The notes below the pieces were generated by a model. The model made no database searches, was not told the origin of the DNA, and saw only the letters and a program-made list of their open reading frames with translations. Below are positions 52,078-61,579 of a stretch of 64,000 nucleotides of DNA, in pieces. Origin of the DNA: Candidatus Omnitrophota bacterium (lineage in GTDB: Bacteria; Hinthialibacterota; Hinthialibacteria; Hinthialibacterales; Hinthialibacteraceae). The stretch covers positions 1 to 64,000 of the forward strand of contig JABLXU010000047.1 of the NCBI GenBank assembly GCA_013177805.1, written 5' to 3'. Each line of letters opens with the position of its first letter. Positions within the stretch are counted from its first letter, which is position 1. A program made the translations under genes and the position numbers.

Positions 52078-53010
52078 TTATATCAACCCTTCCAGTTCCT
52101 GAATCGCCTTGCGGTAGGATTCCGCGGAGTTGAGCAATTCCTGGTGTTCCTTGGGGTCCAGTTTTAGTTCGATGATCTCGGTGACACCTTGGCGGCCCAG
52201 TTTAACCGGGACACCGACGTACAAATCGGTGATACCGTACTGGCCTGTCAAATACGCGGAACACGGGAGCACTTGGTTGCTGTCGCGCAGAATGGATTCG
52301 ACCATTTTCACCGTGGCGGCGGCCGGCGCGTAGTAGGCGCTGCCTGTTCCCAGGAGTTTCACGATTTCCCCGCCGCCCACCCGCGTCCGGTCGCTGATGG
52401 CCTTGATCCGGTTGGGGGGAATCAGCTCGGTGATGGGGATGCCCGAAACGGTGCTGAAGCGGGGCAAGGGAACCATCGAGTCGCCATGGCCGCCCAGCAC
52501 CATGGCGCGGATTTCCTTCACTGAGACGCCCAGCTCCATGGCGATGAACGTAGCGTACCGGGCGGAATCCAGCACACCGGCCTGTCCCACCACGCGGTGG
52601 CTGGGAAATCCGGATTTCTTGTACGCCAGGTACACCATTACGTCGATGGGATTGGTCACCACGACGAAAATGCAGTTGGGGGAATACTGGACACACTGAT
52701 CCACGATCCCGTTGACGATTTCCGCGTTCTTCTTCAGCAAGTCCAACCGGTCCATGCCCGGCTTCCGCGCCAGACCGGCTGTAATGACCACGATATCCGA
52801 ATCGGCGGTATCTTCGTAGCGATTGGTGCCGGAGATTTGACCATCATACCCCAACACCGCGCCCGCCTGCAGCAGGTCCAATCCCTTGCCCTGGGGAACG
52901 CCTTCCACGATATCCACCAGCACGACATCCCCGAGTGCCTGCTGGGCCAAATACAGCGCGCACGTGGCTCCCACATTGCCCGCGCCCACGACCGAGATCT
53001 TGTTTCGCAT
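52078..53010 (-). CDS. mdh: Malate dehydrogenase (LDH-like type)
   Basis: The 310-residue protein begins MRNKISVVGAGNVGATCALYL, with the NAD-binding GAGNVG. It has ITAGLARKPGMDRLDLL (mobile loop with substrate-binding Arg), FVVVTNPIDVMVYLA and VLGGHGDSMVPL with the catalytic His. The RKPGMDR loop indicates malate rather than lactate. AGGAGA 6 nt upstream sets the start at 53010. It lies directly after icd, so two TCA-cycle enzymes are clustered. Confidence 0.94.
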   Translation of the reverse strand: MRNKISVVGAGNVGATCALYLAQQALGDVVLVDIVEGVPQGKGLDLLQAGAVLGYDGQISGTNRYEDTADSDIVVITAGLARKPGMDRLDLLKKNAEIVNGIVDQCVQYSPNCIFVVVTNPIDVMVYLAYKKSGFPSHRVVGQAGVLDSARYATFIAMELGVSVKEIRAMVLGGHGDSMVPLPRFSTVSGIPITELIPPNRIKAISDRTRVGGGEIVKLLGTGSAYYAPAAATVKMVESILRDSNQVLPCSAYLTGQYGITDLYVGVPVKLGRQGVTEIIELKLDPKEHQELLNSAESYRKAIQELEGLI

Positions 53011-53112
53011 AATTGGTCTCCTAGATTCACCCGTCTTCGGGCAAGATTTGCTTCCATCGGGAATGGATTTTCCACCGGCCGGGGTTGATCTCACCAGGCC
53101 GCCGCGCTCCGC

Positions 53113-54351
53113 TCACATGTTGGAAACTACTGCCTCGCCGAATTCGGAGCATTTCAACAAGACCGCGCCCGGCATCTGCCGTTCCAGGTCGTAGGTCACT
53201 TTCTTCTGCTTGATCGCTTCTTCCATGCCGCGGATGACCAGCCGGGCGGCCTCATCCCAGCCCAAATGTTCAAGCAGCATCACTCCGGAGAGGATGAGCG
53301 AACCGGGATTGACCTTGTCCTGCCCGGCGTACTTGGGAGCGGTCCCGTGGGTGGCTTCGAACACGGCCACCGTGTCGCCGATGTTCGCGCCGGGAGCCAT
53401 GCCCAAGCCGCCGACCTGCGCCGCGCACGCGTCGGAAAGGTAATCGCCGTTGAGGTTGGGCATGGCGCACACGTCATATTCCTCGGGCCGCAACAACACC
53501 TGCTGAAACATGGAATCGGCGATGCGGTCCTTGATGACGATCTTGCCCTCCGGGACCTGTCCGTTATGTTTCGAATACAATTCCTCTTCGGTGACGGTCA
53601 CATCGCCGAATTCCTCGCGTGCCAGTTGATAGCCCCAGTCCCGGAACGCGCCTTCGGTGTATTTCATGATGTTGCCTTTGTGCACCAGCGTCACTGACGG
53701 CCGCCGGCGCTGGATAGCGTACCGGATGGCGGACCGAACCAGACGCCTACTGCCGAATACACTCATAGGCTTGATGCCGATTCCCGAATCCTCGCGCACC
53801 GTCTTGCCCATTTCGTTTTTGAGGAACTGGATGAGCTTTCGGGCTTCCTCCGTTCCCTCTTGCCATTCGATCCCCGCGTACACGTCTTCGGTGTTTTCCC
53901 GGAAAATGACCACATCGAGTTTTTCGGGATGCTTGACCGGGCTGGGGACGCCTTCGAAATACCGCACCGGCCGCACACAAGCGTACAGATCAAGCACCTG
54001 GCGGATGGTAACGTTCAACGAACGAAAACCGCCTCCCACGGGCGTGGTCAAGGGGCCTTTGATCGCCACGTGGAATTCGGAAAAGGCCTCCAGGGTTTCC
54101 CGGGGCAGGTATTCCCCATAGCGTGCTTGCGCTTTCTCCCCCGCCAGGACTTCCATCCAGGCGATGCGTTTGGATCCCGCGTAAGCCTTGTCCACCGCGG
54201 CATCCAGCACCCGTTTCATGGCGGGTGTGATATCCACTCCGATGCCGTCCCCTTCCACATACGGAATGATAGGATGGTCCGGCACCACCAAGCGGCCATT
54301 CACCCACTCGATCTTTTCCCCATCCGGGGGGATGATGATGTTCTGAGTCAT
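53113..54351 (-). CDS. icd: Isocitrate dehydrogenase (NADP type)
   Basis: The 412-residue protein has the substrate-binding SLNVTIRQVLDLYACVRPV, the RENTEDVYAGIEW signature, VTLVHKGNIMKYTEGAF, the metal ligands in MPNLNGDYLSDACAAQVGG and ATHGTAPKYAGQDKVNPGS, typical of the E. coli-like class. It oxidises isocitrate to 2-oxoglutarate with NADP, the signal read by PII nearby. The start MTQNIII at 54351 has GGGGA at about 9 nt; the frame extends 61 codons upstream without a good site. Confidence 0.94.
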   Translation of the reverse strand: MTQNIIIPPDGEKIEWVNGRLVVPDHPIIPYVEGDGIGVDITPAMKRVLDAAVDKAYAGSKRIAWMEVLAGEKAQARYGEYLPRETLEAFSEFHVAIKGPLTTPVGGGFRSLNVTIRQVLDLYACVRPVRYFEGVPSPVKHPEKLDVVIFRENTEDVYAGIEWQEGTEEARKLIQFLKNEMGKTVREDSGIGIKPMSVFGSRRLVRSAIRYAIQRRRPSVTLVHKGNIMKYTEGAFRDWGYQLAREEFGDVTVTEEELYSKHNGQVPEGKIVIKDRIADSMFQQVLLRPEEYDVCAMPNLNGDYLSDACAAQVGGLGMAPGANIGDTVAVFEATHGTAPKYAGQDKVNPGSLILSGVMLLEHLGWDEAARLVIRGMEEAIKQKKVTYDLERQMPGAVLLKCSEFGEAVVSNM

Positions 54352-54467
54352 GGCAATGTCCCCACTGATCGTATAAGCGGTTAGCCCGTTTTTCTCCATC
54401 GAAGGACCGGCCCCTCCCGCGTCTCCCGCGGCGCGGATCCTGGATTTCATCCTCCCGGCCGACCCAT

Positions 54468-54508
54468 CCCCGAAAAGATAAAAAAACCACCCTCCCTTTT
54501 TTTCGGGG
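54468..54508 (-). terminator. Terminator-like inverted repeat after the atp operon
   Basis: CCCCGAAAA (54468-54476) and TTTTCGGGG (54500-54508) form a 9-bp stem; an A-run and a T-run inside the loop can extend it. It lies 40 nt beyond the atpC stop, so it may end the atp transcript before icd. Confidence 0.5.
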
Positions 54509-54548
54509 GAGCCATGGATCCACATACCCAACACACTGGAATCCAGGA

Positions 54549-54821
54549 TCAGGAGGTTGGGATCCGTTCGATGTTCCGGGTCAGCACCACGGCATGGTTG
54601 CGGGAAACTTCCAGAATACCTCCCTGGACCCGGAACAAGTGAGAGCGGCCTTGAGCGTCCCGAATGGCTATCTTGCCTTCGGTCAAGGTGGTGAGCAAGG
54701 GAGCATGGCGGGCCAGGATGCCGAGGGATCCCAGGGCGCCCGGGGCAATCAACGATTCGATTTCGCCATCAAATACCGTCTCTTCGTGAGTGATGATCCG
54801 TAACGGAAAGGTCGCAGCCAT
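54549..54821 (-). CDS. atpC: ATP synthase epsilon subunit, short form
   Basis: The 90-residue protein is the N-terminal beta-sandwich of epsilon (PLRIITHEETVFDGEIESLI, APGALGSLGILARHAPLLT, FRVQGGILEVSRNHAVVL). The usual C-terminal helical hairpin of about 45 residues, which inhibits ATP hydrolysis, is missing. It is the last gene of the atp operon. A short epsilon is known in some bacteria; here the gene simply ends with no frameshift in sight. Confidence 0.93.
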   Translation of the reverse strand: MAATFPLRIITHEETVFDGEIESLIAPGALGSLGILARHAPLLTTLTEGKIAIRDAQGRSHLFRVQGGILEVSRNHAVVLTRNIERIPTS

Positions 54822-54847
54822 GGATTACCCCGTTTCTTTCCTTCCGG

Positions 54848-56254
54848 TTAGTTCGCGGCCATTTTTTTGGCGTTATCGACCACCTCGTCAATCGTCCCGC
54901 ACATATAGAACGCTTGTTCGGGCAGATCATCGAACTCGCCGGCGGCGATGCGTTTGAAGCCTTCAATGGTATCGGCCGTCTTGACGTACCGCCCTTCGCG
55001 CCCGGTGAATTGTTCCGCCACGAAAAACGGCTGCGACAGGTACCGCTGAATCCTACGGGCGCGTTGCACCGTGATCTTGTCCTCGTCAGACAATTCGTCC
55101 ATCCCCAGGATGGCGATGATGTCCTGCAGATCTTTGTAGCGTTGCAGGATCAATTGGATCTGGCGGGCCGTTTCGTAATGTTCTTTACCTAGGATGCGCG
55201 GATCCATGATGCGGGAGGTGGAGTCCAGCGGATCCACGGCTGGATAAATGCCCAATTCCGAAATGGGACGGGAAAGCACCGTGGTGGCATCCAGGTGGGA
55301 GAACGTTGTCGCCGGCGCGGGGTCGGTCAGGTCGTCGGCGGGCACGTAAATGGCTTGCACGGAGGTGATAGAGCCTTTCTTGGTGGAGGTGATACGCTCC
55401 TGCAACGCGCCCATTTCCGTGCTGAGGGTAGGCTGGTAGCCGACGGCTGAGGGCATGCGGCCCAGGAGGGCGGACACCTCGGATCCGGCTTGGGTGAAAC
55501 GGAAGATGTTGTCGATGAAGAGCAACACGTCCTGCCCGCGGTCATCCCGGAAATATTCGGCCATGGTCAGGGCGGAGAGTCCCACCCGCAGGCGCGCCCC
55601 GGGCGGTTCATTCATCTGGCCGAAGACGAGCGCTGTCCGGTCAATGACGCCGGATTCATTCATTTCCAGCCACAAGTCGTTGCCCTCGCGGGTGCGCTCG
55701 CCCACGCCGCCAAAGACGGACACGCCGCCGTGCTCCGCCGCGATGTTGCGGATGAGCTCCATGATGACCACGGTTTTGCCGACTCCCGCGCCGCCGAACA
55801 AACCAACCTTGCCGCCCTTGGCGTACGGCGCCAGCAGGTCGATGACTTTGATACCCGTTTCAAACTGTTCGGCTACGGGGACCTGGTCTTCAAAGGCGGG
55901 CGCGGGCCGGTGGATTGGATACCGGTTATTTTTATCGGGCAATTCCCCCTTGCCGTCGATCGGTTCGCCGAGGAGGTTGAACATCCGGCCCAGGCATTGA
56001 TCCCCCACGGGCACGGAAATGGGTTGTCCCGTGTCCACGGCTTCCATGCCCCGGACCAAGCCGTCGGTGGAGGCCATGGCCACGCAGCGCACAATATTGT
56101 TCCCGATATGCTGAGCCACCTCGCAGGTGAGATGAATCCCCCGCCCGGAATGGTCGATGGTGATGGCGTTAAGCATATTGGGCAAATGGTCCGAGTCGAA
56201 TTCAATATCCACGGTGGGACCGATGATTTGGCGGACGTGGCCAATGTTGGGCAT
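54848..56254 (-). CDS. atpD: ATP synthase beta subunit
   Basis: The 468-residue catalytic subunit carries the P-loop GGAGVGKTVVIMELI, the catalytic Glu in GVGERTREGNDL, the DELSEED-like segment DELSDEDKITV and the adenine-binding AEQFTGREG tail. It forms the alpha3beta3 hexamer of F1. It is flanked by gamma upstream and epsilon downstream in the standard order. Length and motifs are fully canonical. Confidence 0.98.
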   Translation of the reverse strand: MPNIGHVRQIIGPTVDIEFDSDHLPNMLNAITIDHSGRGIHLTCEVAQHIGNNIVRCVAMASTDGLVRGMEAVDTGQPISVPVGDQCLGRMFNLLGEPIDGKGELPDKNNRYPIHRPAPAFEDQVPVAEQFETGIKVIDLLAPYAKGGKVGLFGGAGVGKTVVIMELIRNIAAEHGGVSVFGGVGERTREGNDLWLEMNESGVIDRTALVFGQMNEPPGARLRVGLSALTMAEYFRDDRGQDVLLFIDNIFRFTQAGSEVSALLGRMPSAVGYQPTLSTEMGALQERITSTKKGSITSVQAIYVPADDLTDPAPATTFSHLDATTVLSRPISELGIYPAVDPLDSTSRIMDPRILGKEHYETARQIQLILQRYKDLQDIIAILGMDELSDEDKITVQRARRIQRYLSQPFFVAEQFTGREGRYVKTADTIEGFKRIAAGEFDDLPEQAFYMCGTIDEVVDNAKKMAAN

Positions 56255-56308
56255 GGTACCTGCTCACTCCCTGATTGGTTTGGATGGGGGGGATCCCCCT
56301 GGTTCCGG

Positions 56309-57187
56309 TTACCCCTTGAGGGCCTCGGCGCCCCCCACGATCTCCAGGATTTCGGTGGTGATCGCGGTTTGCCGGGCCTTGTTTAACTGGAGGGTCAACG
56401 CATCCATCAACTCCTCGCAGTTTTGGTTGGCGGTGGTCATGGCCATCATGCGGGCCTGATGCTCCGCCATGAACGCGTCGGTAAACGAATAAAAAATCTG
56501 GGTTTCCACGTAGAGGGGCAAAATCTGGTTCAGGATCGTGCGGGGATCCGGCTCGAAAATGTATTCCAGCCGATCCTGCGGGGGATGATCCCGTTTCGCT
56601 TTCACCAGCATCGATTGCTCGTCGAGGGGAAGAAACATTTCCCGCTTGACCCGGTAGGCCATGGCGGTGATGGCCTGGTTGTAGATCAGTTCGACCTCGT
56701 TAAATCCGCCATGCAAGAAGAGATCCTGGATATCCCGGGCGATCTCCAAAATGCGCGGCAGGTCGATGTTGCCCCGGAAATCGCGCTGCCCCCGGACGAC
56801 AGGATACCCCTGTTTTTCCAGAAATTTCTGGGCCCGCGCGCCGATAGCGTAAAAAGCGAATCCGCCGGACAGCGAATCGGCGTAATCGGCCGCGTAGCGG
56901 TGCACCGAGTGATTAAACGAACCGCACAGTCCACGGTCAGAGGAAAACAACACAATCAGACGCCGGCCGGTTTCCCGCCGTTGCATCAGCGGCTGTCCTT
57001 CACCGCCCACGCTGCCCACCATTTCCGCCACCAGTTGCTGCAGGCGCTCCGCGTACGGCTTGATGCGGCCGCGGTGTTCCTGCGCCCGGTGCATCTTAGA
57101 AGCCGAAACCGAGCGCATCGCGCGGGTGATCAGTTTGGTGTTGTTCACCGTGCGGATGCGGCGGCGTAAATGTTTGGAGGATGGCAT
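56309..57187 (-). CDS. atpG: ATP synthase gamma subunit
   Basis: The 292-residue rotor subunit has the N-terminal helix LRRRIRTVNNTKLITRAMRSV, the core motif LFSSDRGLCGSFNHSV, and the C-terminal helix QARMMAMTTANQNCEELMDA. The N- and C-terminal helices form the coiled-coil shaft. It lies between alpha and beta genes. No redox-regulatory Cys pair of the chloroplast type is present. Confidence 0.97.
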   Translation of the reverse strand: MPSSKHLRRRIRTVNNTKLITRAMRSVSASKMHRAQEHRGRIKPYAERLQQLVAEMVGSVGGEGQPLMQRRETGRRLIVLFSSDRGLCGSFNHSVHRYAADYADSLSGGFAFYAIGARAQKFLEKQGYPVVRGQRDFRGNIDLPRILEIARDIQDLFLHGGFNEVELIYNQAITAMAYRVKREMFLPLDEQSMLVKAKRDHPPQDRLEYIFEPDPRTILNQILPLYVETQIFYSFTDAFMAEHQARMMAMTTANQNCEELMDALTLQLNKARQTAITTEILEIVGGAEALKG

Positions 57188-57226
57188 CGCGGCTCCTTAA
57201 TCGCGGTTCCCTTGCGGCGGACCGGT

Positions 57227-58753
57227 TCACCCGGCCGCTTTGGTTCGTTCCACAAACAAACTCTTGAATTTCTTGATTCCTTCCTTCAATTTCTGCTGCA
57301 CCGGTTCCGTCAAGACCTTCTCCGTTTGGATCACGTGCAGGGCTTCCCCGTATTTGTCCTTCATGAAGGAAACCAATTCTTTTTCGAAGATGTGGATCTG
57401 GTGCAGGGGCAGATCATCCAAAAATCCCTGGCCGCCGGCGAAGATAATCAAGACCTGTTCTTCCAAGGGTTTCGGTTGATATTGATCTTGTTTGAGGATT
57501 TCCGTCATCCGCTCACCGCGGGTCAACTGGGCCAGGGTGGCCTTGTCAAGATCTGAACCGAACTGGGCGAAGGCGGCCAGTTCGCGGTACTGGGCCAGAT
57601 CCAACCGCAAGCGTCCCGCCACGGTTTTCATGGCTTTGGTTTGGGCATTGCCGCCGACCCGGGAGACCGAAAGCCCCACGTTGATGGCTGGTTTGACTCC
57701 CGCGTAGAAAAGGTCGGGCTCGAGATAAATCTGGCCGTCGGTGATGGAGATCACGTTGGTGGGGATGTAAGCCGAAACGTCGCCCATCTGGGTTTCGATG
57801 ATCGGCAAAGCGGTCAGCGATCCGCCCTTGTTGGCCTCACTCAGTTTCGCCGCCCGTTCCAAAAGCCGGCTGTGCAGATAAAACACATCGCCGGGATAGG
57901 CTTCGCGTCCCGGCGGGCGGCGCAGGAGCAGCGACAGTTGACGGTAGGCGACGGCATGCTTGGAGAGATCGTCGTACACTACCAGGGCATGTCGGCCGTT
58001 GTACAAGAAATATTCCCCCATAGCGCAGCCCGCGTAGGGCGCGATGTATTGCTGGGTGGCGGGTTGTTCGGCGGTGGCGGAGACGACGGTCGTGTATTCC
58101 ATGGCGCCGTATTGCCGGAGGGTTTCCACAATGGCGGCGACGCTCGAGGCTTTCTGGCCAACCGCCACGTAAATGCAATACACCCCCGCGCCCCGCTGGT
58201 TGATGATCGTGTCCACGGCGATGGCCGTCTTTCCCGTGCCCCGGTCGCCGATAATCAGTTCCCGCTGGCCCCGGCCGATGGGAATCATCGAGTCAATGGC
58301 CTTGAGGCCGGTCATGAGCGGCTCTTTCACGGGTTGCCGGTCGATGACGCCGGGCGCATTGCTCTCAATGGGACGGAATTCCTTGGTGACGACCGGCCCT
58401 TTACCGTCCAGGGGTTCACCGATGGGATTCACCACCCGGCCCAGCAAGGGTTCTCCCACGGGGACCGAAGCAATCCGGCCTGTCCGCTTCACCAAATCGC
58501 CTTCCCGGATGGACGGATCCAGCGTCAGCAAAGCAGCCCCCACGGTATTTATTTCCAGGTTGAGAACGATGCCCATCTGGCCGCCCGGAAATTCCAGCAA
58601 TTCGCCGGCCATGGCTTCGTCCAGCCCATGAATCGTAGCGATGCCGTCCCCGATCTTCAAAATGGTACCCACCGCGTCCATTTTGAGACCGGTTTCATAG
58701 GCGGAAAGTTCCCGCTCCAAAACCGAGGTTATCTCTTCGGGTCGTAATGCCAT
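57227..58753 (-). CDS. atpA: ATP synthase alpha subunit
   Basis: The 508-residue subunit has the N-terminal LRPEEITSVLERELSAYE, the P-loop GDRGTGKTAIAVDTI, YVAVGQKASSVA, and the arginine-finger region AINVGLSVSRVGGNAQTKAMK. It is the regulatory, nucleotide-binding partner of beta. Gene order delta-alpha-gamma-beta is standard. The ATG is at 58753; 39 nt separate it from delta. Confidence 0.98.
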   Translation of the reverse strand: MALRPEEITSVLERELSAYETGLKMDAVGTILKIGDGIATIHGLDEAMAGELLEFPGGQMGIVLNLEINTVGAALLTLDPSIREGDLVKRTGRIASVPVGEPLLGRVVNPIGEPLDGKGPVVTKEFRPIESNAPGVIDRQPVKEPLMTGLKAIDSMIPIGRGQRELIIGDRGTGKTAIAVDTIINQRGAGVYCIYVAVGQKASSVAAIVETLRQYGAMEYTTVVSATAEQPATQQYIAPYAGCAMGEYFLYNGRHALVVYDDLSKHAVAYRQLSLLLRRPPGREAYPGDVFYLHSRLLERAAKLSEANKGGSLTALPIIETQMGDVSAYIPTNVISITDGQIYLEPDLFYAGVKPAINVGLSVSRVGGNAQTKAMKTVAGRLRLDLAQYRELAAFAQFGSDLDKATLAQLTRGERMTEILKQDQYQPKPLEEQVLIIFAGGQGFLDDLPLHQIHIFEKELVSFMKDKYGEALHVIQTEKVLTEPVQQKLKEGIKKFKSLFVERTKAAG

Positions 58754-58792
58754 CGTTTTTTTTCCTCTAGCTTCCAGCGGATAAGCAGCCCG

Positions 58793-59350
58793 CTACGAGG
58801 CGAGCCGTGTATCCAACAACCGCTGTCGGATTTCGTTTAAATACGTGCGCAGGCTGGTGTCAATCAAGATATCCTTGTATTGCACCCGGAGGCCGCCGAT
58901 CAGGCTGGGATCCACCTTGAACTCAAGATTGAACCGGAGCCGGCTGAAGGCTTCCAACTTTTCCTGGATGATTCGCTTTTCATCCCCGGTCAAGGGGATT
59001 GAGGTGGTGACACGGCCCGGAGTGATATTTTCATCCAACTCGCACAGTTCAGCGAATTTCCGCAGCATCCCGGGGAGTTCATCAATCCGGTTCTTGCGCA
59101 ACACCAGCAGCAGAAACTGGAACAGTTCCCTGGACAGTTGGTTTCCGAAGGCGGTCTGTACCAGTTTTTCCTTGTCTTCCGTGCGAAACTGGGGGCCCAC
59201 CAGGAACAAGTGGAATTTCGGTTCCGATTCCAACAAGCGCAGAAGCTGCAATGCTTCGTCCCGGGCGGCCAGTAATGGAACGCCACTCTGCTTAGTCGTA
59301 TTCAGAAGCGCTCTCGCGTAGTTGGACGCGACGATCGGATCAGGCTGCAC
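58793..59350 (-). CDS. atpH: ATP synthase delta subunit
   Basis: The 185-residue peripheral-stalk subunit begins with NYARALLNTTKQSG and has the helical N-domain (LLAARDEALQLLRLL) and the beta/alpha C-domain ending GGLRVQYKDILIDTSLRTYLNEI. It links the b dimer to the top of F1. It ends in TAG and lies 3 nt behind atpF. Confidence 0.94.
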   Translation of the reverse strand: MQPDPIVASNYARALLNTTKQSGVPLLAARDEALQLLRLLESEPKFHLFLVGPQFRTEDKEKLVQTAFGNQLSRELFQFLLLVLRKNRIDELPGMLRKFAELCELDENITPGRVTTSIPLTGDEKRIIQEKLEAFSRLRFNLEFKVDPSLIGGLRVQYKDILIDTSLRTYLNEIRQRLLDTRLAS

Positions 59351-59353
59351 CGG

Positions 59354-59899
59354 TCAGTTCCTTTCAATCCGGGCGAGGAAGTCACCGATCAGTTGCCGGT
59401 GCCCCGCGTCGTCCAGCCGTTGTTTAAGGAGGTGTTCCGTGGCCTCGATCGTCATGTTGATGATGTCTTTCTTGATAACCTCGCGGGCCTTCTCGGTTTC
59501 ATACTCGATATTCTTTTGCGCCTTCTGGATCATTTCCGCCGATTCGCGCCGGGCGGATTCTTGGATCGACTCCGCCACCCGCCGCCCTTCGGCGATCAGT
59601 TCCTGCATGCGCGCGCGGGCCTCCTCCTCGATATGGCTCAAACGTTCTTCCAGCGCCCGGTGATCGGCGTCGGCCTTTTTTCGGAGTTCTTCCGCTTGTT
59701 GAAGGTCGGATTGGATCCGTTCCCGGCGTTCATCGATCACTTCCAGGATCGGCCCGAAAGCGAAGCGCTTCAGGATCCAAAAGACGATAAAAAAGCAGAC
59801 GATATGGGTCAGGACCTGAACGTGCATGGGGGCTTGTTCCACCCCTCCCGCCGTCAGGACCGTCTGCCCGATGAGGAATGGAAGGCTGGCGAGTTCCAC
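59354..59899 (-). CDS. atpF: ATP synthase b subunit
   Basis: The 181-residue protein has one N-terminal membrane helix (VLTHIVCFFIVFWILKRFAF), then a long coiled coil rich in Glu, Arg and Lys (IDERRERIQSDLQQAEELRK onward), as expected for the stator stalk. Only one b gene is present, so the stalk is a homodimer. Start and spacing are normal. Confidence 0.95.
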   Translation of the reverse strand: MELASLPFLIGQTVLTAGGVEQAPMHVQVLTHIVCFFIVFWILKRFAFGPILEVIDERRERIQSDLQQAEELRKKADADHRALEERLSHIEEEARARMQELIAEGRRVAESIQESARRESAEMIQKAQKNIEYETEKAREVIKKDIINMTIEATEHLLKQRLDDAGHRQLIGDFLARIERN

Positions 59900-59946
59900 G
59901 ATACCAACTCCTTACTGCAGGGAATGAGTCCGGCCGGGCCGGTGGA

Positions 59947-60192
59947 TTAGAATCCAGCGATGGCGGCCAGGAAGTTGGAAATCAGGGCGTAAATGGTCAA
60001 CGCCTCGATGAACGCGGCGCCGATGATCATGCCCGTTTGGATCTGCGCGGCCGATTCCGGCTGACGGGCCATTGATTCCATGGCCTTGCTGACCGCCAGG
60101 CCCAGTCCGATGCCCGACCCGATGGCGGCCATGCCGATCCCGAAATGATACGCTCCCTGGGTTGTCAAAAAGGTGGCGAGTTGGTTTTCCAT
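59947..60192 (-). CDS. atpE: ATP synthase c subunit
   Basis: The 81-residue hairpin has two membrane helices. The ion-binding carboxylate is Glu63 in AAFIEALTIYALI. The residue after Glu is Ala and no Gln sits at the equivalent site of helix 1, which argues for H+ rather than Na+ coupling. The loop ARQPE is canonical. It lies between a and b genes. Confidence 0.96.
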   Translation of the reverse strand: MENQLATFLTTQGAYHFGIGMAAIGSGIGLGLAVSKAMESMARQPESAAQIQTGMIIGAAFIEALTIYALISNFLAAIAGF

Positions 60193-60270
60193 TCTATCCT
60201 CCTAGGATTGTCAACTGGAACAGACTATATGAATTAATTCGAATTTACCCCGGACATTGCGGAATCCGTG

Positions 60271-61170
60271 TCAATGGGCTTTTCCCCCGGTTTCCTCGTG
60301 GCCGTCATGTTCGCCGTGCGGCAAAACCAACACTATATAAACGGTGGCCAGAAGGGTAAAGACCAAGGCCTGGATCGTCCCCATCAGCATGGACAGCAGC
60401 ACGAACGGCAAATGCAACGGTATACCGATGGGCGTCAGGGGAATGACGGCCATGATCATCTGAATTCCCAGCATCAGCCCGATCCCCAGCAACAGATCCT
60501 CGCCAAAGATGTTGCCATAGAGACGGCAAGCCAGGCTGAGGGGTTTGATGAACTCTTCCATGATGTGCAACGGCAAGAGCAAGACCGCCACGCCATATCC
60601 CACCGCGTCCCGGGGTTCACCCATCATGTGAAACAGGTATTTTTTCGGTCCTTGCCGCGTAAGAGCCGTGTACTGCACATAGAAGAATACCGTAACTGCC
60701 AACGCCCCGGTGACCTTCAGGTTGGAGGTGGGGGATTTCATGAGGGGAACCAACCCCGCCCAGTTCATGAAAAAGATGAAGAAAAACAACGATCCGACAA
60801 AGGGGAAATAGCGGCGGCCTTCTTTCTCGCCCAGAATGCCGCATACCAGAAGGTACAATCTCTCCAAAACCAGTTCCACGAACGCTTGCATACGGGACGG
60901 AACCAAAGTCCGGTTCCGGGTGGCCATGGAAAAGAAAAAGGCCAGGGCAGCGATGATCAGCACCATGAAAACTTGGTTTTCAAAATAAAGCAGCCAGTTG
61001 ATGAGGGCGTTGCCGGGAAAATACGCATGAAGAACATGGATGAAATTCGGCAGCTCGGGAATGGTGGGGGATTCACTTTCGGCGGCATGGGCCGTGGCTT
61101 CGGCTCCGGATTCCACGGCTGTCTGCACGATCCACACCGCTTGCAACACCCGCTCTGTCACCATGCGCAA
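60271..61170 (-). CDS. atpB: ATP synthase a subunit
   Basis: The 299-residue membrane protein has the essential arginine in LACRLYGNIFGEDLLLG (helix 4/5) and further segments IIAALAFFFSMATR and VPSRMQAFVELVLERLY. It forms the ion half-channels beside the c ring. The N-terminal 60 residues are periplasmic-type and poorly hydrophobic, and the C-terminus is His/Asp-rich (HGEHDGHEETGGKAH), a slight oddity. Confidence 0.95.
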   Translation of the reverse strand: MRMVTERVLQAVWIVQTAVESGAEATAHAAESESPTIPELPNFIHVLHAYFPGNALINWLLYFENQVFMVLIIAALAFFFSMATRNRTLVPSRMQAFVELVLERLYLLVCGILGEKEGRRYFPFVGSLFFFIFFMNWAGLVPLMKSPTSNLKVTGALAVTVFFYVQYTALTRQGPKKYLFHMMGEPRDAVGYGVAVLLLPLHIMEEFIKPLSLACRLYGNIFGEDLLLGIGLMLGIQMIMAVIPLTPIGIPLHLPFVLLSMLMGTIQALVFTLLATVYIVLVLPHGEHDGHEETGGKAH

Positions 61171-61192
61171 ACCACTCCTCTTTCTGGCGCGG

Positions 61193-61579
61193 TCATTCTC
61201 CCGCCGGCGGGACGCCTTCCGGCTGGGAGGCTTGGCGGTCCCACCGGACCGCTTCGATCAAGATCAACAAAAACGGGACATGAAAACCCAGCAAACTGGC
61301 GCCTACAGGTATTGGGAGAAGATTCAACAGGATTGCGGCGGCTCCATATAGAACCGGCAGTTTGACCAAGACCAAAATCATCAAGAACCCCAGGCGGCGC
61401 GGTCCGCATAACTCTACCACTAGATTTTTCAGGACCAGCAGATTGGTGGCTGACCATACCCCGCCAAACAACCACCCCAGCGCGTGAGGCCCGTCCCAGG
61501 CGAGCCAAAGAAGCGCGGCGGTCCCGAGCATCAACCAATACGACCATCGCATCAACCGCGCCAGATCCTCAGGAATCAC
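61193..61579 (-). CDS. atpI: ATP synthase assembly protein AtpI-like
   Basis: The 128-residue protein has about four hydrophobic segments (WSYWLMLGTAALLWLAW, LGWLFGGVWSATNLLVL, LGFLMILVLVKLPVLYG, PFLLILIEAVRW), the pattern of the ATP synthase subunit I group (I/R) that helps assemble the c ring. It overlaps atpZ by 11 nt and precedes atpB. Sequence conservation in this family is low, so naming rests mainly on position. Confidence 0.75.
   Translation of the reverse strand: MIPEDLARLMRWSYWLMLGTAALLWLAWDGPHALGWLFGGVWSATNLLVLKNLVVELCGPRRLGFLMILVLVKLPVLYGAAAILLNLLPIPVGASLLGFHVPFLLILIEAVRWDRQASQPEGVPPAGE

Noticed and set aside
60268..61365. 365-codon plus-strand frame opposite atpB and atpI
   Set aside because: Shadow of ATP synthase genes; Gln/His/Arg-rich, typical of antisense frames.
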